Of a DNA stretch of 64,000 nt, positions 33,198-43,036 are shown one piece after another. Under the pieces are notes generated by a model. That model had not been told where the DNA came from and searched no databases. It saw only the letters and a program-made list of their open reading frames with translations. The translations under genes and the position numbers were made by a program. Location of the stretch: assembly GCF_014656415.1 (NCBI RefSeq), contig NZ_BNCJ01000013.1:57171-121170 (forward strand), read 5' to 3'. The number at the start of each line of letters is the position of its first letter. Position 1 is the stretch's first letter. The stretch comes from Seohaeicola zhoushanensis (lineage in GTDB: Bacteria > Pseudomonadota > Alphaproteobacteria > Rhodobacterales > Rhodobacteraceae).

Positions 33198-35132
33198 TCA
33201 GACAACCGCCAGCCGGGCCTGGCCGAGCGGACGTCCCTTGGTGAAGGCGGCGGCGCGCTCGACAATTGCGGCGGCGTCGATGTCGTTCAGCCGGTAGAGG
33301 TCGGCGATGGTGCCGGTCTGACCGAACTGTTCGACGCCGAGCGGCAGGACCGCATGTCCAGCCACGCCGCCGATCCAGGACAAGGCGGTTGGATGTCCGT
33401 CGATCACGGTGATGATCCGGCAATCGCGCGGCAGATCGCCCAGCAGCCGTTCGGCACAGGACAAGGCGCCCATGCCTTGGCTTCTCTGCCGTTGCGCGGC
33501 CGCCCAGCCGGCGTGCAGACGGTCGGCCGATCTGATCGCCAGCACGCCGATATCGCGCCGGTCTTCGGCCAGCAGGCCGGCCGCGCGGATCGCCGCGGGC
33601 GCGACAACGCCCTGATAGGCGATGACGAGATCCGGGTTAGGCCCCGGTTTGCGCAGCCAGTAGGCATCATCGACGGCGCCTTGCCGCCACGCATCGTCCG
33701 GGCGCCGCCCCGGTTGTTCGATCGGATTGGTCGACAGCCGAAGATAGACCGCGCCGCCCTTGTCGTCCGCCAGCGAGGTGCGGGGATCGAGCTCTCCGTC
33801 GCCGCTGCGCTGAACATAGTCGAGCGCCCATTCGGCGATAACGGCCAGTTCGTCGGCGAAGGCCGGCTCGAATGCAGCAAGCCCCGGCTGGGTCATCCCG
33901 ATGCCCGGCGACCCGATGGACTGATGCGCCCCGCCTTCCGGCGAGAGTGTCACGCCCGAGGGCGTGCCGACCAGGATAAACCGGGCGTCCTGGTAGCAGG
34001 CGTAGTTCAGGGCATCGAGTCCGCGCGCGACGAAGGGATCATAGACCGTCCCGACCGGGATGACCCGCTTGCCGAACAGCGAATGCGACAGGCCTGCCGC
34101 ACCGAGCAAAAGCATCAGGTTCATTTCGGCGATGCCCAGTTCCAGGTGCTGGCCGTCGGGCGCGAAGTCCCACTTTGCCGTCGACGGGATCTTTTCCGCC
34201 CGGAACAGATCGACCTCGGCCTTGCGCGCGAACAGCTTGCGCCGGTTGACCCATGGGCCCAGCGAGGTGGTGCCGGTCATATCGGGCGATGTGGTCAGAA
34301 TGCGATCCGACAGGGCGCTGTCCCCCTTCGCCAGCCCATCGAGAATCTTCCCGAAGGCCGTCTGGGTCGAAATCGTGGCCTCGGGCGACAGGGCCAGCGC
34401 CGGGACCGGCAGCGGGTCGTCGTCAAAGCGCCGGCGGCCCGCCGCGAAGAATGGCACCTTGTCGAGCCAGGCCTGAAATCCGTCCGGGTCGGCGACGGTT
34501 GCAAGCCTGTCCCACTCCTGACCGGCGATAACGCCCTGATCGGCCTGCCAGTCCGCCATCTGCGCCGGCGTCATCAGGCCGCCGTGGTTGTCCTTGTGAC
34601 CGGCGATGGGCGTGCCCCATCCCTTGATCGTATAGGCCAGAAAGCAGGTCGGTCGATCGTGGTCGATGGCGGCGAAGGTCTCGGCCATGGTCTCGACGCA
34701 GTTGCCGCCCAGGTTTTCCATCAGTTCGGCCAGTTCGTCGTCCGAACGCGCGTCGATCAGCGCCGTGACATCCCCCTGATCCCCCAGGGCGTTCATCAGA
34801 TGTTTGCGCCAGACCGATCCGCCTTGGTAGGTCAGCGCGGAATAGAGCTGGTTCGGACAGGCATCGATCCATTGCCGCATGGCCTCGCCGCCTGGCTCGC
34901 GAAAGGCGGCACGTTGCAAGGCGCCGTATTTGACGCGCACCACGTCCCAGCCGAAGGCCTCGAAGATTTTCTCGGTCCTCTGCCACAGCCCTTCCCGAAC
35001 CACACCGTCGAGCGACTGCCGGTTATAGTCGATCGCCCACCAGGTGTTCCGCAGCCCGTTCTTCCAGCCTTCCTGCAGGCACTCGTCGATATTGCCCTCG
35101 TCGAATTCAGCGTCACCCATCAGCGCGATCAT
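33198..35132 (-). pseudogene. Transketolase-like / 2-oxoacid dehydrogenase E1 (AceE-type), C-terminal part after frameshift
   Basis: A 644-residue reading frame covering most of a homodimeric E1-type thiamine-diphosphate enzyme. It begins inside the ThDP site: GDAEFDEGN and WAIDYNRQSLD together form the GDG-x-N metal/diphosphate motif, followed by KGWGTPIAGHKDNHGG, the pyrimidine-binding domain and a transketolase C-terminal domain. The N-terminal part is in another frame (35129-35581); one added G in the GGGG run near 35158-35161 would join the two as AKPGGEGARTGRMIALMGD, agreeing with the family. The ATGA overlap at 35129-35132 could allow coupled translation of two pieces. Either a true frameshift mutation, a sequencing error or a split gene. 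Confidence 0.75.
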
Positions 35133-35581
35133 CCGGCCCGTCCGCGCGCCCTCTCCCCGGGCTTGGCGCGGATATAGTCCTGAATCAGGGATGCGAACGA
35201 TGTGATGGCGACCCCGAGCCCGATCGACCCGGTCGAGAAGCCCACATCGTCATCATCCTTCGTCCGGCTGGGATAGCTTTGCGCGCCGCCCAGCCCGCGA
35301 TAGGCCTTCAGTTTTTCGACCTTTGTATTGCCCATCAGGTATTGCATCGCGTGAAACACGGGCGCGGCGTGGGGTTTCACGGCCACCCGGTCGCACGGGC
35401 GAAGCACGCCGTAGTACAGCGCCGTCATGATACTGACCATCGAGGCCGAAGAGGCCTGGTGCCCGCCCACCTTAATCCCGTCGACCTTGGGGCGGATGTG
35501 GTTGGCATGGTGGATCATCCAGTGAGACAACCACAACAGGCGGCGTTCGACGGTTTTCAGGTTCGTTTCCATGTGAGCCAT
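35129..35581 (-). pseudogene. Transketolase-like / 2-oxoacid dehydrogenase E1, N-terminal part
   Basis: A 150-residue frame matching the N-terminus of AceE/transketolase-like E1 enzymes: RRLLWLSHWMIHHANHIRP, GHQASSASMVSIMTALYYG, VKPHAAPVFHAMQYL, and STGSIGLGVAITSFASLIQDYIRAK, where GHQAS and the HAAPVFHA segment contribute to the ThDP site. It stops at a TGA that overlaps the ATG of the C-terminal frame. An ATG three codons into the frame is also possible. Divergent from the Lrp-type regulator, which probably controls it. E2 and E3 components are not encoded nearby. Confidence 0.75.
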
Positions 35582-35677
35582 TTCTCTTCGATCATTGCGC
35601 CCATCTTAACGCCGCGGGCCGCAGGGAATCCGTGCAAAGCCATTGCTGGTGGGGCAGGCTTTGGGCGGATTTGAAGC

Positions 35678-36127
35678 GTGATTGGCGATATGGTAGGGAA
35701 TATCCCCAAGATAGATAAATTTGATATCGAAATTCTCTCGATTCTGCGGACGGAGGTCCGGACAAGCGTTCTCGAGATTTCAGAGCGGATCGGGTTGAGT
35801 GCCACCCCCGTCTCGCGTCGGATCCGGCGCCCGGAAGAACAGGGGATCATCACGCGCTATGCGGCTCTGATCGACGAGGCCAAGCTTGGATACGAGGTGT
35901 CCGTTTTTGTCTCGGTCAAGCTCGACAAGCAGGTGGACGACTCCCTCGCCGCCTTCGAGGCGGCCATTCAGGACTTTTCCGAAGTTGTGGATTTCTGGCT
36001 CATGACCGGCAACCGGGACTACGTGCTGCGCGTCGCAACCCGCAGTCTGGCGGACTTCGAGAGCTTTCTTGTCGGCCGGCTGACGCGGGTACGAGGCGTG
36101 GCTTCCATCGAGAGTTCCATTCCATAG
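35678..36127 (+). CDS. Lrp/AsnC family transcriptional regulator
   Basis: A 149-residue protein. An N-terminal helix-turn-helix (DKFDIEILSILRTEVRTSVLE, then ISERIGLSATPVSRRIRRPEEQG) is followed by a RAM ligand-binding domain (YEVSVFVSVKLDKQ, DFWLMTGNRDYVLRV, VASIESSI). Lrp proteins form octamers and respond to amino acids or related acids. The start is a GTG at 35678; an ATG at 35690 is also possible. It is divergent from the E1 gene and upstream of the CaiB-TRAP group, the likely targets. Confidence 0.88.
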   Translation: MIGDMVGNIPKIDKFDIEILSILRTEVRTSVLEISERIGLSATPVSRRIRRPEEQGIITRYAALIDEAKLGYEVSVFVSVKLDKQVDDSLAAFEAAIQDFSEVVDFWLMTGNRDYVLRVATRSLADFESFLVGRLTRVRGVASIESSIP

Positions 36128-36261
36128 CGCCGGGTGAAGGCCGGGATCGCGCGTCCCTTCTGATCGGCGGTCTGGAGACGTTTGACTAATGACCGGTTTA
36201 CATGATCAATAAACATCCGGCCGACGCGGTTGGGCAGCGAAGTCACGAATAGCGAGGCGCC

Positions 36262-37536
36262 ATGACGTCCCCAGGGCCCGAAGATGAACCCGGACATCAC
36301 ACCCCTGCACAAAGCGGGGCGACGGGTCAGCCGCTTGAGGGCGTCCGTGTCATCGAGATGGCTACCCTTGGAATGGGCCCTCTGGCGGCGCAAAGTCTCG
36401 GTGACTATGGCGCCGAGGTCATCAAGGTCGAACCGATAGCGGGCGATCTGTTTCGTCAGACGACCCCGCGCCGGTCCGAAGGCATGGGTCACACCTTTCT
36501 GCAGTTCAACCGAAACAAGAAAAGCCTCGCGGTAGACGTGAAGTCGGAGCGCGGCATCGATCTTGTGCGTCGGCTTATACGTGGCGCGGATGTGTTACTG
36601 TCCAATACGCGGTCGCCATCGATGGCGCGTCTCGGTCTCGACTACGTCTCTTTGCGCGGCGACAATCCAGAGCTAATTTACTGCGCCTGTTACGGTTTCT
36701 CCGACCTCGGGCCCTATGCCGGCCGACCCGCCGCCGACGACACCATACAGGCGATGTCCGGCCTCGTGGACCTGCAGGCGAAGGCCGGAGGCGGGGCGCA
36801 TTTCACGGCATCCGTCGTAGCCGACAAAGTCGTCGCAATGACCATCGTCAACGCGGTGATGGCCGCCCTGATGCGCCGGATGAAGCATGGCGGCGGCCAG
36901 TTCCTGGAAGTGCCGATGTTCGAAAGCATGGTCGCCTTCGTCATGCCTGAACACATGGCCGGCAAGACCTATGAGCCTCTGCAAGGCGCGGTCGGCTATT
37001 CGCGCCTGCTCAATCCCAATCGCATACCCTTTCCAACCCGAGACGGTCTGCTTTGCGTTCTGCCCTACACCGACAAGCAGTGGAGCAGGTTCTTCACCCT
37101 GATCGGCCGTTCCGACCTGGCGGATTCGCCGGATTACGCGACGCTTGAAGGGCGGGGCCGGAACATCGAGGCGGTCTACGCCATCATCCGGTCCGTTCTT
37201 CCGTCGAAGACAACCGCCGAGTGGATAGCGCTTCTGGCCGAGAACGATATTCTCTATGGCGAAGTAAACTCGGTCGAGGATCTCTTTTCGGATCCCCATC
37301 TGACCGCGCGCGCGATGTTCCCAGAATACGATCACCCGACCGAAGGACGGATTCGGTTGATCGGCTATCCCGTGACCTCCTCCGAACCGGCCACGCGACT
37401 ACGCCATCTGCCCCCGGCGCTTGGCGCACATAGCGCCGAGATCGCGCGGATGGCCGGGCTGTCAGACGAGACCATCGCCGTGATGGTTGCAGCGGGCGAG
37501 CTTGTGGACTCTGCGATCCAAGATCCTGTCCGCTAG
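36262..37536 (+). CDS. CaiB/BaiF family CoA-transferase
   Basis: A 424-residue type III CoA-transferase: PLEGVRVIEMATLGMGPLAA, GDYGAEVIKVEPIAGD, the FLQFNRNKKSLAVDVKSERG segment and LRGDNPELIYCACYGF are the family landmarks; the catalytic Asp probably lies in the following AADDTIQAMSGL region. It moves CoA between carboxylic acids via an Asp-CoA thioester. It is followed by a TRAP transporter and a ruined acyl-CoA dehydrogenase gene, suggesting a second route of acid uptake and activation, separate from the ATP-dependent ligase of segment A. Confidence 0.88.
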   Translation: MTSPGPEDEPGHHTPAQSGATGQPLEGVRVIEMATLGMGPLAAQSLGDYGAEVIKVEPIAGDLFRQTTPRRSEGMGHTFLQFNRNKKSLAVDVKSERGIDLVRRLIRGADVLLSNTRSPSMARLGLDYVSLRGDNPELIYCACYGFSDLGPYAGRPAADDTIQAMSGLVDLQAKAGGGAHFTASVVADKVVAMTIVNAVMAALMRRMKHGGGQFLEVPMFESMVAFVMPEHMAGKTYEPLQGAVGYSRLLNPNRIPFPTRDGLLCVLPYTDKQWSRFFTLIGRSDLADSPDYATLEGRGRNIEAVYAIIRSVLPSKTTAEWIALLAENDILYGEVNSVEDLFSDPHLTARAMFPEYDHPTEGRIRLIGYPVTSSEPATRLRHLPPALGAHSAEIARMAGLSDETIAVMVAAGELVDSAIQDPVR

Positions 37537-37666
37537 CGGCAGGGGATTGCAAGTGCTCGCAATAAAGTTCTAAAGATGGATCTAGGTGTTCAGGCGGAGG
37601 GGCCGTGCGTTGCCAGCCGGCCCGCCATCGCAACGGGGAACGCCGATTACCCGGCCGGAGGACGCC

Positions 37667-38200
37667 TTGCCAATCTTACGACGAGTCATGAGCCGGATCG
37701 ACCTGGTCCTCGGCACCTTTTCCGCGTTGGCCCTTGGTGTCGTCATGGTCGCCATATGTGCCGACACTTTCATGCGATATGTCTTCAACAGCCCGATACA
37801 GGGCGTGCAGGATCTGGTCGGGAAATATCTGATGGTAGGCGCCTATTTCCTGGTCCTGTCCCTCAGCTATGCCTCGGGGTCGCAGGTTCGGATCGACTTT
37901 CTCAATCTCAGGATGCCACTGCGCCTGCGCCACCTCATCGAAGCCGCGATCTGCCTTGCAACGGCGGTGCCCTTTTCCCTGATCGGCTGGCTCGCCGCAG
38001 CGCGTTCGCTGGTCAGCTTTGAGAGGTCGGAAATCATGCCCGGTCCGATCGGCTGGCCCGTCTGGTTGACCACCGCGCTGGTGGCCCTGGGCACTGCCCT
38101 TCTGGTCGTGCGTCTGATCCTGGACGCTATTGGCCATGTCGCCGGCGCCGCGGGTGCCGCGGACGCCCCGTCCCTTCCGAACGCGGAAGGGGGGCATTAA
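37667..38200 (+). CDS. TRAP transporter small permease (DctQ family)
   Basis: A 177-residue membrane protein with four hydrophobic segments and DctQ features (ADTFMRYVFNSPIQGVQDL, SLSYASGSQVRIDFL). A TTG start at 37667 is proposed because GGAGG lies five bases upstream; an ATG at 37688 is the alternative. Four bases separate it from the large permease. It lies 130 bp after the CoA-transferase gene. Confidence 0.83.
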   Translation: MPILRRVMSRIDLVLGTFSALALGVVMVAICADTFMRYVFNSPIQGVQDLVGKYLMVGAYFLVLSLSYASGSQVRIDFLNLRMPLRLRHLIEAAICLATAVPFSLIGWLAAARSLVSFERSEIMPGPIGWPVWLTTALVALGTALLVVRLILDAIGHVAGAAGAADAPSLPNAEGGH

Positions 38201-38204
38201 CGCC

Positions 38205-39488
38205 ATGCTGGTGCTTGCAATCACGCTTCTCATGCTGGGTCTGCTGGTCGTCGGAATGCCGGTCGGCTTCGCCATGGGTGTCGCCGGGGCGGCGGGACTT
38301 TACCTGCTTGGCGGCACGCGGTTCGTTTTCGGCATTCTCGATACGACACCTCTTTCGACGGTAGGGGTGTACGAGCTGGTCACAATCCCGATGTTCCTTC
38401 TGATGGCAGAGCTCGTTCTGCTGAGCGGAGTTACCGAAGACCTGTTCAAGGCCGCCGCCGCCTGGCTGAGCCGCGTGCGGGGCGGACTTGCCATGGCCAC
38501 GTCTATCGCCGGTGCCGGATTCGCCGCGATCTGCGGTTCGTCGACCGGATCGGCCGCGACGCTTGCCGCCACCACCATTCCGTCCATGCTCAAACAAGGA
38601 TACGAAGCGAAACTGGCCAGTGGTGTCGTCGCGATCTCGGGAACCCTGGCGATCCTCATTCCGCCATCCGTGGGCATGATCGTCTATGGTTTCATGGCTG
38701 AAGTTTCGATTGCCAAGCTTTTCATCGCGGGTGTGATTCCCGGACTGCTGGTGGTCACGGCGATCATCGCGACCATCGCCATCCTTGTCCGCCTGAATCC
38801 CGATTCGGCCCCTCAAACCGAATCCGTCCCCATGGGCGAGCGGTTCAGGCTATTGGTCGGGGTTCTGCCCACGCTGCTCCTGTTCGGCTTTGTCACGATT
38901 GCCATCTACAGCGGCGCCACCACCCCGACCGAGGCTTCGGCGGTGGGAGCGGCCGGCGGTCTTATTCTTGCTCTGGCCCGCGGGCAATCGTCCTTCGCGC
39001 AATACCTTCATGCATTTCGCCGGGCTGCGCTGACCAGCTGCATGATCCTGACGATCATCCTCGGTGCACACATCTTCGGCTATTTCATCACGATCACCCG
39101 GTTGACCCAGGACATCATCGCTTTCGTGGGGGCACTGGATGCGAACCGCTGGGTGATCTTGCTGATCCTTCTGGCCGGTTATGTCGTGATGGGCATGTTC
39201 ATGGATCAGATGGCCATTCTCGTGCTGACCGTGCCGATCGTCGTCCCCCTGGTCAGCAGTCTTGGATTCGACCTCATCTGGTTCGGCGTGATCTTCATCA
39301 TCGTGGCCGAGATCGGCCTGGTCACGCCGCCGCTGGGGCTGAACTGTTTCGTGGTGGCACGTTATGCCGGGCGGCCGCTGAACGAGGTGTTTCACGGAAC
39401 CTTTCCCCATGTGCTGGCCCACTTCGTCGTGATTGCGATCCTCCTGGCCTTTCCCGCCATCACTCTCTGGTTGCCCGGCCGCATGTAG
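38205..39488 (+). CDS. TRAP transporter large permease (DctM family)
   Basis: A 427-residue membrane protein with DctM landmarks: MPVGFAMGVAGAAGLY, SIAGAGFAAICGSSTGSAATLAA, GTLAILIPPSVGMIVYG and GLVTPPLGLNCFVVARYAG. The ATG at 38205 follows a GGGGGG-type ribosome site. It forms the second TRAP system with the adjoining DctQ and DctP genes. Confidence 0.9.
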   Translation: MLVLAITLLMLGLLVVGMPVGFAMGVAGAAGLYLLGGTRFVFGILDTTPLSTVGVYELVTIPMFLLMAELVLLSGVTEDLFKAAAAWLSRVRGGLAMATSIAGAGFAAICGSSTGSAATLAATTIPSMLKQGYEAKLASGVVAISGTLAILIPPSVGMIVYGFMAEVSIAKLFIAGVIPGLLVVTAIIATIAILVRLNPDSAPQTESVPMGERFRLLVGVLPTLLLFGFVTIAIYSGATTPTEASAVGAAGGLILALARGQSSFAQYLHAFRRAALTSCMILTIILGAHIFGYFITITRLTQDIIAFVGALDANRWVILLILLAGYVVMGMFMDQMAILVLTVPIVVPLVSSLGFDLIWFGVIFIIVAEIGLVTPPLGLNCFVVARYAGRPLNEVFHGTFPHVLAHFVVIAILLAFPAITLWLPGRM

Positions 39489-39612
39489 CGACGACGCTAC
39501 AATCAAATATGGGTCATAAACTCTATTAATAGGCTTTTAGGTCTTGACCGGCTTGCCCGGTAGACGCACCAATGCAACCAAGGGCGCGGGGAGCGTCCAG
39601 GAGGAAACAGGA

Positions 39613-40647
39613 ATGACAATTGTAACCAGGATGACGCTTTGCACCACGGTTCTGGCGGGGTCGCTGCTTAGTCCGCTGCTGGCGTCCGCGCAGGACTATG
39701 ACGCGGTGACGCTCAAGCTTGCCGACTCATTTCCGACGACGCATGTGATCTCGGTCGAGGGAGCCCAGTTCTTTATCGACGAGGTCAAGAAACGCTCGGA
39801 TGGCAAGATCAGCATAGAGTATTTCCCCGCCTCGCAACTGGGCAAGGCCGGCGACTTCCTGGCGCTTCTGCAATCCGGTCTGGTCGATATCGCCTACGTC
39901 CCGCCGGCCTATGTTTCGGAAAAGATGCCGCTGTCTGACGTCGGAAGCCTTCCCGGTCTGTTCTCGGATGTCTGCGCCGGGAGCCGGGCTTTCACCAAAT
40001 TGGCGGCAAGCGGGCCTGTGGCCGAGAACGACTTTGAAGGGCAAGGCATCAAGTCGCTATTCGCAACGCCCCTGCCACCCTATCAGATCAGCGGTCCGAA
40101 GGTTCCAATCAAATCGCTGGACGATCTCAAGGGTCGCAAAATTCGATCGACTGGCGCCGCGACCAATCTGGTTGTCGAGGCTCTGGGCGGTGTGCCGGTC
40201 AATATCAGCGGCGCGGAAACCTACGAGGCACTGGACCGCGGCACGATCGACTTCAACCTCGGTCCGTACAGTTCGTACAAGGGCTATGATCTTTACGACC
40301 AGACGAAATACGGCACGGTGGGATTCGGCTTTGCCAATATCATCGTCACATATTCGATCAGCGCCGAGACATGGGGGAACCTCCCCGAGGCCGCGCAGAC
40401 AGTCCTGAGCGAAGCCGGCGCGGCAACGGCCGAGCATCTGTGCGGCGCGCTCGAAAGCGAGAACGACAAGGCCATTCAAGAGATGACCGACCTCGGGTCT
40501 GAATTCTACAGGGCAACGCCGGAGGACCTCGCCAAATTTGCGGAGAAGGCCAAAACCCTTCAGACCAATTGGGCGAAGGCTCTTGATGCGCGCAATTTCA
40601 AGGGCACCGAAACGCTTGAAGCGATGAAGGCCGCGCTGGCCAACTGA
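39613..40647 (+). CDS. TRAP transporter substrate-binding protein (DctP family)
   Basis: A 344-residue periplasmic protein. A signal peptide ends near LLASAQDYD; then VTLKLADSFPTTHVISVEG, ISIEYFPASQLGKAGDFLALLQSG, the ligand-arginine segment LKGRKIRSTGAATN and AETYEALDRGTIDF. AGGAGG nine bases upstream supports the ATG at 39613. In contrast to the first TRAP operon the binding protein is last (Q-M-P order). The AT-rich gap before it could hold its own promoter. Confidence 0.9.
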   Translation: MTIVTRMTLCTTVLAGSLLSPLLASAQDYDAVTLKLADSFPTTHVISVEGAQFFIDEVKKRSDGKISIEYFPASQLGKAGDFLALLQSGLVDIAYVPPAYVSEKMPLSDVGSLPGLFSDVCAGSRAFTKLAASGPVAENDFEGQGIKSLFATPLPPYQISGPKVPIKSLDDLKGRKIRSTGAATNLVVEALGGVPVNISGAETYEALDRGTIDFNLGPYSSYKGYDLYDQTKYGTVGFGFANIIVTYSISAETWGNLPEAAQTVLSEAGAATAEHLCGALESENDKAIQEMTDLGSEFYRATPEDLAKFAEKAKTLQTNWAKALDARNFKGTETLEAMKAALAN

Positions 40648-40721
40648 CAAATGCGCCGCGCCTTCCGGCGTGCTGCCACCCTGCCCAAAGTCACCTTCCG
40701 GGAACCGATGTCGACAGACAC

Positions 40722-40750
40722 GGCCCCCCGGAGGGTGGCCTTTCAGTTTT
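40722..40750 (+). terminator. Rho-independent terminator after the second TRAP operon
   Basis: Stem GGCCCCCC / GGGTGGCC (one mismatch) with a short CGGA loop, followed directly by TTTCAGTTTT, 75 bp past the binding-protein stop. Confidence 0.6.
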
Positions 40751-40886
40751 AACGGCTCGCCCTGCACGCAACCTGCCTCTTTCAGGCGACAGACCGGCGA
40801 CTTGGCGGCCGAAAAAATGATGCCGCCGCTTGCAAATACCGGTCGTCCGGTTTTATTTACGCGCAGGCATCGACACGGGGAACAAG

Positions 40887-41167
40887 ATGAGCGACGCATA
40901 CGAGTTGATCCGCGACGAGGTCGCCAAACTTTGTGCAAGATACCCCGACGAATATTGACGCAAGCTGAATGCCGAGCGGAAGTATCCGTCGGAATTCATC
41001 GATGCCCTGACGCAGGCCGGATATCTTTCGGTTGTGATCCCCGAGGAATACGGCGGCACCGGGCTTGGCCTTTCGGCGGCCGCGGCAATCCTCGAGACCG
41101 TTCAGGAGATGGGCTGCAACGGCGCGGCCTGCCATGCCCAGCTCTATGTGATGGGCACCATCCTGCG
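40887..41167 (+). pseudogene. Acyl-CoA dehydrogenase, 5' remnant with nonsense codon, cut by an insertion
   Basis: Translation from ATG 40887 gives an acyl-CoA dehydrogenase N-terminus: SDAYELIRDEVAKLCARYP, DEY, then a TGA at 40958-40960, then RKLNAERKYPSEFIDALTQ, GYLSVVIPEEYGGTGLGLSA and ETVQEMGCNGAACHAQLYVM. Relatives have Trp at the stop (DEYW), so a TGG to TGA mutation is likely. The match ends at about ILR, where an ISKra4-type element begins. The gene is dead twice over; it was probably the oxidative enzyme of the CaiB/TRAP pathway. Confidence 0.8.
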
Positions 41168-42222
41168 GGAGTGGAAAGAAGTTGGGGGTGCCAGCGCCAT
41201 TGGTTACCAATTTTCCTGGTGAAGAGGGGAGACTGGCGTGGAACTCAGGATAACGATTGAAACGGTCTTTGATGGCGGGAGAACCGCGAAGCACCGCCTC
41301 GGCACATGGCGCCGTGCTGCCGAGCATATGCATCCGGAAGGGATCGGTTTGCTCCTGGAAGATGGGCATGCGATGCTCGCGCAGATTCAGAAGGTGGCAA
41401 TCGAAGCCCAGATCGAAGAGATTTCCGCCACATGTCGGTCTTGCCCGTGTTGCGGCAAGGTGAGGTCGATCCACGATTAGCGAACGCGGACACTCGACAC
41501 GCTCTTTGGGCGCATGTTGGTGAAAGCTCCCCGGATCAAGCCATGCCAATGTCAGGTTGCGCTGCACCCAAAGAGTTCTCCGCTGTCGCCCCTGAATCAT
41601 CTCCTGCCGGATCGTGCGACGCCGGAAATGAAAAGACTGCAGGCCGAACTTGGGGCGCGCCACTCGTTTCGGGAGGCGGCCCGACTTATGGAGCAACTGC
41701 TGCCTTGCGCGCGACCGTCCCACATGGCGGTGCGCGGCCGACTGGCCCGCGTTGCCGACGAGATGGAGCGTAAAACTTTGCGGGCGAGTAAGGTCCTGCC
41801 CTCGACAGGCAAGCAAGAGGGCAACGTTTCGGTTTTTCTCGACGGCGCCCATATTCGCTGCCGTCCCGAGTATCAGAAGCGCCACCTGGACGTTGTCGTG
41901 GGTCGGATCGAAACCACAGGAAGGAATAGAAGATTTGCGTTCGAACCCTCATCATCCATGTCGCCGCGCGCCCTGATCCGTGCTCAGCTTCATGCTACTG
42001 GCTGGCAACCTGGGCGGAGCTTGACTGTCTTTACCGACGGCGATCCGGGGCTCGCAAACCATGTCAGATCGGCCACGGGCCAGTCCGTCACGCATATTCT
42101 GGACTGGTGGCATATCTCGATGCGGATCAAACACATCGAAAACGCTGCAGCCGGCCTGAAGGAGCTTTGTGCAGGTCGAAAAGGCGCCGACAAGCTGCCC
42201 TGGATGGCGGAACGCCTTCGAT
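41168..42222 (+). mobile_element. ISKra4-family insertion sequence, truncated at its right end
   Basis: The left boundary is set where acyl-CoA dehydrogenase similarity ends (about 41167, sequence GGGAGTGGAAAG follows); the right end is lost where an IS6-family copy begins at 42223. No left or right inverted-repeat pair or target duplication can be checked because one end is missing. Confidence 0.65.
41238..42222 (+). pseudogene. ISKra4-family transposase, nonsense-mutated and truncated
   Basis: The frame reads ELRITIETVFDGG..., then ISATCRSCPCCGKVRSIHD with a TAG at 41478-41480, and continues in the same frame: RTRTLDTLFGRMLVKAPR, ERKTLRASKVLPSTGK, VFLDGAHIRCRPEYQKRHLDV and HILDWWHISMRIKHIENA. 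Order and motifs are those of ISKra4 transposases, where the stop position normally holds Tyr. The C-terminus is replaced by IS6 sequence after MAERLRW. It cannot make a full transposase. Confidence 0.78.
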
Positions 42223-42941
42223 GGTGCTGCCAGACCAATGCGAACCAGTCTACGCAAGGGCAGAACGACTGCCCCTTATGCCGCGCAGAGACCGCGCCAT
42301 TCGGCGAGAGCCGCGGCGCGGTTTGCCTTGAAATGGGTTCGTGAGGTGAGGCTGCGTTCCTGGTTGAAAAGGTTGTGGACCGAAGCATGGATGGACACGA
42401 ATTTCTGCAAACTTCGCATCCGTCGGAAGCGGAGCATCGCCCGCTCCCTTCGTCGAAATGGTTGGTGTGAGTTCTCCACCCTGTTGTTCAGCCAGCGGCC
42501 AGTTACTTGGCGATCAGCCGCTCCGATCTCCCTCAGCGCGGCGCCGTAAGACCGTAGCTTGTCGGTCACCAGGACCTCCACCCGGCCATGCTTCCTCATT
42601 GCTTTCTTGAGGAATTTCAAAGCGGCCTTCTTGTCCCGTGTCTTGGTGACGAAGCTTTCCAGGACTTCGCCTTCGTGATCGACGGCACGCCAAAGATAGT
42701 GCCGCTCGCCGTTGATCTTCACGAACATTTCGTCCAGATGCCATCGCCAATGGCTGGTCCGCATTCCCTCGATGCGCCGTTTCCTGATCTCAGACGCGAA
42801 CAGCGGACCAAAGCGATGCCACCAAAATCGAACCGTCTCGTGGCTGATGTCGACACCGCGTTCGTGCAGCAGATCTTCGACGTTGCGCAGCGATAGCGGG
42901 AAGCGAATGTACATCATCACGGCCAGCCGGATGACCTCCGG
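42223..42941 (-). mobile_element. IS6-family insertion sequence, 5'-truncated copy
   Basis: The left end GGTGCTGCCAGACCAATGCG matches the end of the complete IS6 copy at 51344. The other end is lost where the TniABQ element begins at 42942. It holds a transposase missing about twenty N-terminal residues. Confidence 0.72.
42276..42941 (-). pseudogene. IS6-family transposase, N-terminally truncated
   Basis: About 222 codons starting within EVIRLAVMMYIRFPLSLRN. The DDE residues are intact: Asp in WRWHLDEMFVKI, Asp in VLVTDKLRSYG and Glu in RVENSHQPFRRRE. Compared with the complete copy at 51.4-52.1 kb it lacks the first ~20 residues (MAMTQRSPFRYFKTSS...). A GTG inside the adjoining Tni terminal repeat (42945-42947) opens the frame and could still start translation of a slightly shortened enzyme. 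The two IS6 proteins differ at many positions, so they are different IS types. Confidence 0.75.
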
Positions 42942-42971
42942 TGTCACTGTACCCTAATTAATCAGATTCTG
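42942..42971 (+). repeat. Left terminal inverted repeat of TniABQ element
   Basis: Starts TGTCACTGTACCCTAATTAA and ends CAGATTCTG. A related internal motif TGTACCCTTAATTTCA lies at 43000-43015, giving two TniA-binding-like sites at this end. Confidence 0.8.
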
Positions 42972-43036
42972 CGGATTCAGTGCATTTTGGGGCGTTTTTG
43001 TACCCTTAATTTCAACATATCCACAGGCTCCACGCC

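Noticed and set aside
36266..36283. GTCCCC near the start of the CoA-transferase gene
   Set aside because: It is within coding sequence and the second half-site is absent.
40958..40960. Possible UGA recoding (selenocysteine or readthrough) in the acyl-CoA dehydrogenase remnant
   Set aside because: The position is Trp in relatives, no SECIS-like hairpin is evident just downstream, and the gene is truncated anyway, so a simple nonsense mutation is the better reading.
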